Positions 8,008 to 15,700 of a DNA stretch of 20,062 nt are shown one piece after another; the stretch's first letter is position 1, and every line of letters starts with the position of its first letter. This DNA comes from a bacterium (GTDB lineage Archaea; Nanoarchaeota; Nanoarchaeia; Woesearchaeales; UBA10216): positions 1 through 20,062 of the forward strand of contig JAAGZO010001197.1 of the NCBI GenBank assembly GCA_024206195.1, in the 5' to 3' direction. The translations under genes were made by a program, and so were the position numbers. The notes beneath the pieces were generated by a model, which saw only the letters and a program-made list of their open reading frames with translations, did no database searches and was not told where the DNA came from.

Positions 8008-9657
8008 TTACTTTAACAATATCATCCGCTTTGTGAAAGTATTCTTCGCTGTAGTCAGTTTGTAAAAATAAATACCACTTGAGTTCGTAGAAGCGTCCCA
8101 GTTGATAATATGCTTCCCTGCTTGCATACTTCTATCAATTAGTGTTTCTATCTCCTGGCCACTCAAGTTATAAACACTCAAGATAACATTTCCCTCTTGA
8201 GCTAAATCGAAAGATATAGACGTTGATGCGTTAAAGGGATTAGGGTAATTCTGGAGAAGAACTGTTGTTGTCGGTAACGATATAAAATCATCTCCCCTAT
8301 TAAGCCACTCACCTTCAAAGAAGCTACTCCTCGAACCTGTACTCCTGCCCCAGGAACGAGTAAAGTAGAACTCATCACAGCAGGTTGCATACCAGTTATC
8401 AACTGTTGGTCCTATATTGAAACTGAGAGCGCAATGATCTAATCCCGAACCGCTGACATCGTCAACGTGGTAAGAGTAGTATCCTGAGAATGAATCCCCC
8501 GGTGCCAGATCAGAGACAAGTAACCTTATTATATCAAAATCATATTGAGTTCCCGATGCACAATCTCCGATGGTTGGGTACATCTCACTTCCAACATCAA
8601 AGGTTACCATCGAACCACAATTATTAACATGTAAATCAAATAAAATATCCCCGTTTATATCCGGGACACGTTGACTGATAATCGTTGCCTGGCAAGTTAA
8701 ACATGTATCAGGTTGTACGTAATATGAGAACGTATCCGAAACCGTTGAATCTCCGAGATTATCTTTTGCCGAAATATAATAAAGTACTGTAGTACGGGAT
8801 GGTTGGCCCGGAATAGTTGCATAAAAAGAATCGGCGATGCTACTCATTGATACCATACCCGGTCCGCTACCGTAGTAATAAAGATCAGCGGTACTTACCC
8901 AGTTGGTTAATAGCGTGTCCTCTATTATAGCCGAAATCTCGCATTGCATAGTTTCTATGGGATTCGCTGGATTGTGAACAATGTTGGAAATATTTGGACC
9001 AGTATTGTAGAGAATTCTAGTTCCACAATCCTGTGGGCTGATTCCTGAAACAGTAAGGGTATCTATTCCCACGCCATCATTTGCCCCCTGCGCAGATATA
9101 AAGATTGAATCACCGGTTGAATAAGAGAATACCCCATTTATTAAAGTATCCTTCAAATTGCCCAAATTTAACAACCAGTATCCACTGGAATCGGTCAGGA
9201 TTGATAACGGATAGGAGATATTCCCCCCCCCGGATTTAACAACGGCATATACCATTGTGCCTTCTGCTGTAGTCACGCTATCAGGTAAAGACACATTGCC
9301 ATAGATAGTATAAGGGATTCCTACTCCAACTTGAGAAGTAGTGAAGCTATAATAGCTTCCTCCATTGCTGTCAACCATTCCTCCCGATTCAACCTCGAAA
9401 TTGTAAGTTGTATTTGGAGAAAGCCCACTTAATTGTACGTAATGTACATCATCATCAGGTCTGGCATCGCATGTTGTGTCCCCAAGCGTTATCTCTCCAT
9501 AATTCACACACCCGTCATGAAGGCTGTTTGTCACCCAACTGATAGTCGCTGAGGAGCTGGTTGGATTGGAGACTTTGATGTCTTCTATGGTAGCAAATGC
9601 TGAAACGGACGATAAAGTGATTATTATTGCAGTGAAAATGCTTATTTTTGTTTTCAT
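8008..9657 (-). CDS. Secreted FnIII protein with FlgD-like/T9SS type A sorting domain (549 aa)
   Basis: The signal peptide spans about 1-22 (cleavage after AFA). An FnIII domain (about 24-107) is followed by a module (about 110-205) with VGVGIP and WLLNLGNLK, which matches the same two modules in both flanking Rhs giants. An Ig-like domain (about 221-315) and a Cys-containing middle follow, with a CxxC at 319-322 and a CC pair near 428. The C-terminus (464-549) has LLQNYPNPFN, a beta-sandwich and the SGIYFYKL / KRMILLK ending typical of the Por/T9SS type A sorting or FlgD-like Ig family, so surface anchoring or secretion is likely. Start: GGAGTG sits 7 nt upstream of ATG. It is second of three genes, between the Rhs paralogues. 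A run of nine G (Gly143-145) could slip and truncate the protein. The molecular role is unknown; an accessory or surface partner of the Rhs proteins is inferred from the shared N-terminus and position. Confidence 0.88.
   Translation of the reverse strand: MKTKISIFTAIIITLSSVSAFATIEDIKVSNPTSSSATISWVTNSLHDGCVNYGEITLGDTTCDARPDDDVHYVQLSGLSPNTTYNFEVESGGMVDSNGGSYYSFTTSQVGVGIPYTIYGNVSLPDSVTTAEGTMVYAVVKSGGGNISYPLSILTDSSGYWLLNLGNLKDTLINGVFSYSTGDSIFISAQGANDGVGIDTLTVSGISPQDCGTRILYNTGPNISNIVHNPANPIETMQCEISAIIEDTLLTNWVSTADLYYYGSGPGMVSMSSIADSFYATIPGQPSRTTVLYYISAKDNLGDSTVSDTFSYYVQPDTCLTCQATIISQRVPDINGDILFDLHVNNCGSMVTFDVGSEMYPTIGDCASGTQYDFDIIRLLVSDLAPGDSFSGYYSYHVDDVSGSGLDHCALSFNIGPTVDNWYATCCDEFYFTRSWGRSTGSRSSFFEGEWLNRGDDFISLPTTTVLLQNYPNPFNASTSISFDLAQEGNVILSVYNLSGQEIETLIDRSMQAGKHIINWDASTNSSGIYFYKLTTAKNTFTKRMILLK
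9223..9231 (-). repeat. G9 homopolymer tract inside the 549-aa coding sequence
   Basis: Nine C on the plus strand read as GGG GGG GGG (Gly143-145) in the coding strand. It is the longest G/C run I noticed in the window, in an otherwise AT-leaning region. Losing one G leads to a TGA within 12 codons; gaining one also reaches a TGA about 40 codons on, so slippage would switch off the sorting domain. Confidence 0.85.
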
Positions 9658-9754
9658 TTGATATCACTCCATGTTTTCTTCATTAAAAACCATAAAATAT
9701 TAATTATTGTCTTCCTATCATCTTTGGCCAAAATCACTTAAACTACTTTACAAA

Positions 9755-12700
9755 TTACATTAAAATTGGTGATGGCATTGGCATCGTTAAAGGCATTGAT
9801 ATTGGGTTAAGAGGTAAATTCACTTTCGGATCAAGATTATCAATAGGTATTGGTATTGGACATATTTTCTTCTTTTTATCTTTATCTCGACATTTTGCTT
9901 TACAAGATATTTTACATGATTTTTTTGCAGCTTTTACACCCGGTTCTATATAATATTCATCAAATATATCATATTCTGGTCCAGAAGGGAGCGGATTGGA
10001 AGGAGCTGGATTATGCTTCATCAAAAATCTGAACAATTTTGATACAAAATGAGCTGTATTACAAGAAAATTCACAGCAACTATAACATTGTTGTTTATTA
10101 GATGCTATTCCACAGACAATTCCAAATCCTCGACCTGATTGCCTTCCTATAAACTTGCAGAATAACATAAAAGTGCTTCTATTATAGAAAGCATTGCCAT
10201 ACAATCCATAAGGATCGTTGTTATTTATTGAATTATTTCCCACATACCTAAATAAGTTAACATCCCCGGCATCCAACCCAATCGGATCTTCAGATATAAA
10301 CCTCCCCAATCCGGCATCATAATACCTGGCTCTGTAGTAGTACAATCCAGCGTCTTCATCCCATTCGCGCCCAGTATAGGCATAAGGACTGAAGTAATCC
10401 TGTGATAGAGTACTTGTGATATTACCAAAGCTATCATATCTATAGGTTTGGACCACATCACCATTTGTATCAGTAAGAGAAATGATAGAACCTAACCTGT
10501 CTGTATGATAATAGTAATCCGTTCCTATCCTGGTAACCTTCAGAGGTTGGTCTATTTGGAGACCATTGACATAGCCGGCGACCTGCAATCCCGATCCATT
10601 GTATTCATTGAGCATATTTGTGCCGTCGTATACGTAAACTGTTGTATCGCTGTTTACAATCTTGCCAATCCTCCTGTCCAATCCGTCATAGCTGTAGCTT
10701 ACTTCAAGTGAGGGAGGGGAAATTCCACCATCATACTTTTTAACTTCAGTTAAACGGTTCCCACTGTCAAAAGTATATTCCCACCTGTCTGATGTTAACG
10801 TATCTTCTTTTTCAATCATGTTGCCATTAGCATCGAAGGTATACTCATAAACATCATCACCATTTATCTGGTTAGCTTCATCGTAGCCATATTGAGTGGA
10901 TAGATGAGATGTAAGACGATTACCAACTGAATCATAGGTGAAGAACTCATCCGTAACAGATATATCACTGTAATCAGCTGTTATCACCTGATCCAGTGAA
11001 TCGTATCCGTAAGCAGAAGTATCGCTCTCATCAGTTTTCATTATGATGTTGCTTACTCCATTGTAGGAATATACTAACGAATCTATCAGAGTTAAACCGT
11101 TTCGGTGAACAATTGATAGCAGATTCCCTGAAGCATCGTAATCATATGATGTTGTAGTACCATTGGGACGAGTAAATCCTGTTACCCTGCCATTATTATC
11201 CCGAACAAACTCAAAATACTCACCACCCGGTGCAATCAACGTATCAAGTTCACCATTAACATTGTAATGATAATACGTAGTATCCGATGATGGATCTATC
11301 ATCGCTGATTTTCTGCCAGCTTCATCGTATTGATACTCAATCATTGTCACTGGCTGGATGTTATCTGGATTGGACATATCTCCGGTTGTTACTGTCTCCA
11401 TCTGACCGTTGGGATTGTATGTCAGTACCAGCCTGCTGTCAACATCATCTACCTGTAATGGATTGCCTATGGCATCGTACTGGTAACTCAGAGTATCGTC
11501 TGGTGAATTTTTTGCTGTCAAACGTCCCAGTTTGTCATATCCATATAATATGGTGTCGCTCTTTGCTGTTATCAGTGTGTCAATCAATCCCAGGGGATTG
11601 TATGAATAGTACTCGGTTCTATCCAACGGGTCTGTCTCGCTTATCTTCCGGCTCATCAAATCATAGGTAAAGGAAGTGGTATCTCCGTTAGCATTGATCA
11701 GATGAGTTAAATTACTGACACCATCATAAATATAATCCGTTATCCCTCCCAAAGCATCGATAGTAGCAATCTTTCTGTCGCGGGAATCATACTCATGAGT
11801 TGTCACCCTTCCCAGACTGTCGGTCACAGTTGTAAGGTTACCCGCCTTATCATAACCAAACGATATCCACCTGCCTTCTGCATCTATCTGTCTGGTTATA
11901 TTCCCTTCACTGTCATATTCTGTATATGATGTGTTACCTTCCGGATTGGTTACGCTTATCCTCCTGCCCATCTCATCATAATCATACCAAGTAGTGTCTC
12001 CTGCAGGATTGATGACTGCCAACAGCAGATCGTTGGTAGCATTACCACAGCACCCTCCTCCAGCAATAGAGGGATCATAGATGTATTCAGTTTCGTTACC
12101 TAATGGATCGCGTGTCAGTTTCATCCTACCGTTATTGTCATATTCAAACTCTGTACGATTATCAAGGGGATCTATCTCCGCGATCATGTTTCCGGCTAAA
12201 GCGTATTCGTATTTAGTGACATATCCAAGCTCATTTACCGTCGAATCGATATTGCCCATGTTGTTGTAGAAGTTGAGCACGGAATCCCCGTTGGCATTTA
12301 TGGTCTTAACCAGCAGTCCCAATGAATCGTAGGAGTTGAATGTGGTGTCATTCAGGGGATTAATGATCCTTATGGTATTACCGCGGTCGTCAAGCTCATA
12401 GCGGGTGGTGTCGCCCTCAGCGTTTACCTCCATGGTCAGTTGATGGAAAACAGGATCGTATTCATATGTGGTTGTTGCGCCGTTGAAATCATCGGTTCGA
12501 GAAGTCAACAGCCCTTGTTCCGACCAAGTCATAGATACTGATGTACTATCGGGGCGGACATGTTTTATGGGTAAACCATTTTCGTTATACTCAAAGCTCC
12601 AAAGTCTTCCGAGTGCATCAATCTTCTGTGTTCTCCTGCCATATGCGTTTGTCAATGAACTGGTAGTATCTCCATTTGTATTTACGAATAAGTCTATCAG

Positions 12701-15700
12701 ACTGTCATTATAAACAACGGGAGCGGGACTCTCGGGCGTACCATACCCCTGAGCTATAGCTTCATTTATAGTATTATAGCTGTTTGCAGCAAGGAAATCA
12801 TTGGTAGAACTATCAGCCCCTATTAAAGCGGTGACATAACCAAGGCTATCGTATTCATAGATCGTCTCACTTCCGTGGGAATCAATTACTTTAGTTAACA
12901 GATGTTCATCATTATACACATACTGCCAGAAGGAACTGTCAGGATCTGTAATAGATATCAGATTGCCATCTTCATCATGGTCAAAATGTGTTATCCTACT
13001 TGCCGGATCAGTTACCGTCTCTATCTTCCCATCAGGACCATAGTCAAAATGGGTGACCAGGCTGCCGGGATAAGTAATCGATATCACCATCTCAAACTCA
13101 TCGTACTCATATGATGTAGTATTCCTGTTGCGATCAATTGTGGCAGTATGTAGGCCAGATTCATCGAAAATCTCTTGGGTTCCGTCTGGATATATTCGCG
13201 TATAACCACTAGAATCAGAGTTAATTGCTAATCGACTTGGATCCTCAGCTTGTGAAATGAAAGCTATTTCATAATCAGACTTATAAACGAAAGAAGTTAT
13301 TCCCATTGGATCTATAACTGAAACGGTCTGTTTTTGGCTAAGATTACCTGATCCATTATTGAGATATATGCGCACCCTATCATTCACATAATCAATAATG
13401 GCTAAATCATCACAACCATCAAAATTGTAATCACCTATTGCCATCTCACCTCCACCAGGAGAAATCCCAGGACAGGTTTGAAACACCCCATTTCCTAATC
13501 CACAAAAACACCTTGCGCTATAACCTCTCGAAACAATAATATCTATGAATCCATCGCCATTAAAATCTGCCTTTGCGATATAGGATGCATTTACCCCAAC
13601 GTTATAGGAACCCTGAATCCAACTAAAATCGCCTTGGCTATTGCAAACAGCAATACACATGTAACCATCGTACCAGCCTCCTCTTGTTGCGAAAACGGCT
13701 AGATCATCAAATTCATCTCCATTAAAATCGCCTGCAATTAGCCCTTTGACATCGCCGTTAGGACATTGAACAACACTAGTTTCGGAGAATCCACCTAAAC
13801 CGTCGTTAAATAGAATCGTGGCATCATTGATATCGGTCCAATAACCTCCGCGAGCTACTGCTAAATCAATATTGCCATCATCATTAAAATGTCCCGATGA
13901 TATACTTCCAGTCATCCGATCACCTACGGTGTAATGGGTTCTATTCGAGAAATCACCTGTCCCATCATTTAGCAGAACGCTAATCCCATTAGCATTGGGA
14001 TTTGCCACAGCAATATCCATGGTTCCATTATCATCGAAATCTTCAGCTACAATACCTTTTGAGCTTGATCCAGTAGGGAATTCCTGAATTAAACAATATG
14101 TGTTTGTTGAATCACAATAAAGCAGAATGCTGACATTATCGGGACTATGTTGCACAATAGCCAAATCATCCCAACCATCGGAATTAAAATCTGCTGCGAC
14201 AAGACGTTCGGGAAAGTTTCCGATTTGAAGCTTTTCAATAATAGTATGCTCCTCTCCCAAATTCGCATGATAAATGAATACCGAATCGGTATTGGATGTA
14301 ATTGCTAAATCACGGTCGTAACCCACGCTGTCTCTGTAGAACATATTAGACAAACCATCTCCATCAATGATCATCACATCTCCATCGGGTCTTTCATTTA
14401 GTCGCTGTATACCCCTGACCGACCAACCACTACCAATCGCATTATTAATCATATTATCAATCAAAATGTTCTGCTTAACAAGACGAGTGTCCCTTACAGG
14501 AAAATCTGTCCAAATGCCGGTCGAGTCAATTGGCGGACCTCCAAAATACTCTGCCGTAGCATATTGGCTATAACTAAAATTCGATAAAGCATCTATTACG
14601 TAGTATAAACCTGATGATAAAATATTATCTTCACTATCTTTTGCATCAAAACGAATCCGTTGACGGGTCGTATCCCGACTAGCTGCTATAATCCCTGTAA
14701 ACCTTCTACCAACAACATTTACTTGCGCGCCGGTATACTGGGGGAGCAGGAATTGGGGTGGAATACCCGCGGTCCCGGTTTCTATTACGATCTTAGGTTG
14801 AGCCGTGTGGGATGCATAGGTGAACGACATTACCTTTTCTTCTCCCATCAACTCAAATGAAGGAAGATTATGGTGCACTATACTACCGCCAAATTTGAGC
14901 TTCACTTCACCTAGAGATGGTGATTTATTATTACGGCAGGCATAATGGTCATTTTTTGCCGATTGGGAGAAACCATCGACTACATATGGAGGTTCATCAA
15001 TTACAACGGGCATATTACAATCCCCATAAGACATAAACTTCTCCAGATCCCATTCAAACCAGGAAGAATCTCCCTGCACATATGCCATCCCTTCGTCTTC
15101 CCAAAGCGCGGTCTCGGGATTGTACTGCCCTACAGGAATAGGAGTACCCGAAGCGAATCCCCGGGAGTTGAGCTGGTCAATAAAAGTACTGCCGTTAAAA
15201 TCTGCTTCGTCTGGCCAGAACTTGACGCAGTATGTAAACACCGAAAGCTCCGGAAGATCATTGGGTAGATCTTCAGCATCATCTAAGTTAAATGCAGCCA
15301 CGGCTATATCATCATCTACCGTTTCATACGGGAATGATGAAAATACGCTTCCATCCGAATTGACCGCCACACCACCTTCAATAGATATGCGTGTTATAAC
15401 GCTGTCTTTTAATGAAAGATACGCATCGTCAACAAAGATATCACCATGCCCGTCCTCGATAAGAACATACCTCTGAGCATATGCATAATGCTCCTTAGTG
15501 AAATCTATCTTATATTCTCCTAATCCGGGAGTCGGGAATACATAATGTCCCGTAATAGAATCTGTATATATAACCCCTGGAATGCTGTCAACTGTAACTG
15601 CAACACCTCCCATTGGCTCCCAGGTTTCACCATCATAAACATAACCATTTACAAAATGCTCATCAGCTGGAGGAGGAGTTGTAACTACATTGAATGCTGA

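Noticed and set aside
9723..9732. 10-bp palindrome TTTGGCCAAA between the first two operon genes
   Set aside because: Short and without a loop or T-run; likely chance.
11287..11670. 127-aa plus-strand ORF
   Set aside because: Lies wholly antisense to the YD repeats; composition is the reverse of repeat codons with no family features.
15120..15476. 118-aa plus-strand ORF
   Set aside because: Antisense to the well-supported Rhs paralogue in its transthyretin-like region; not retained with the same extent in the other copy.
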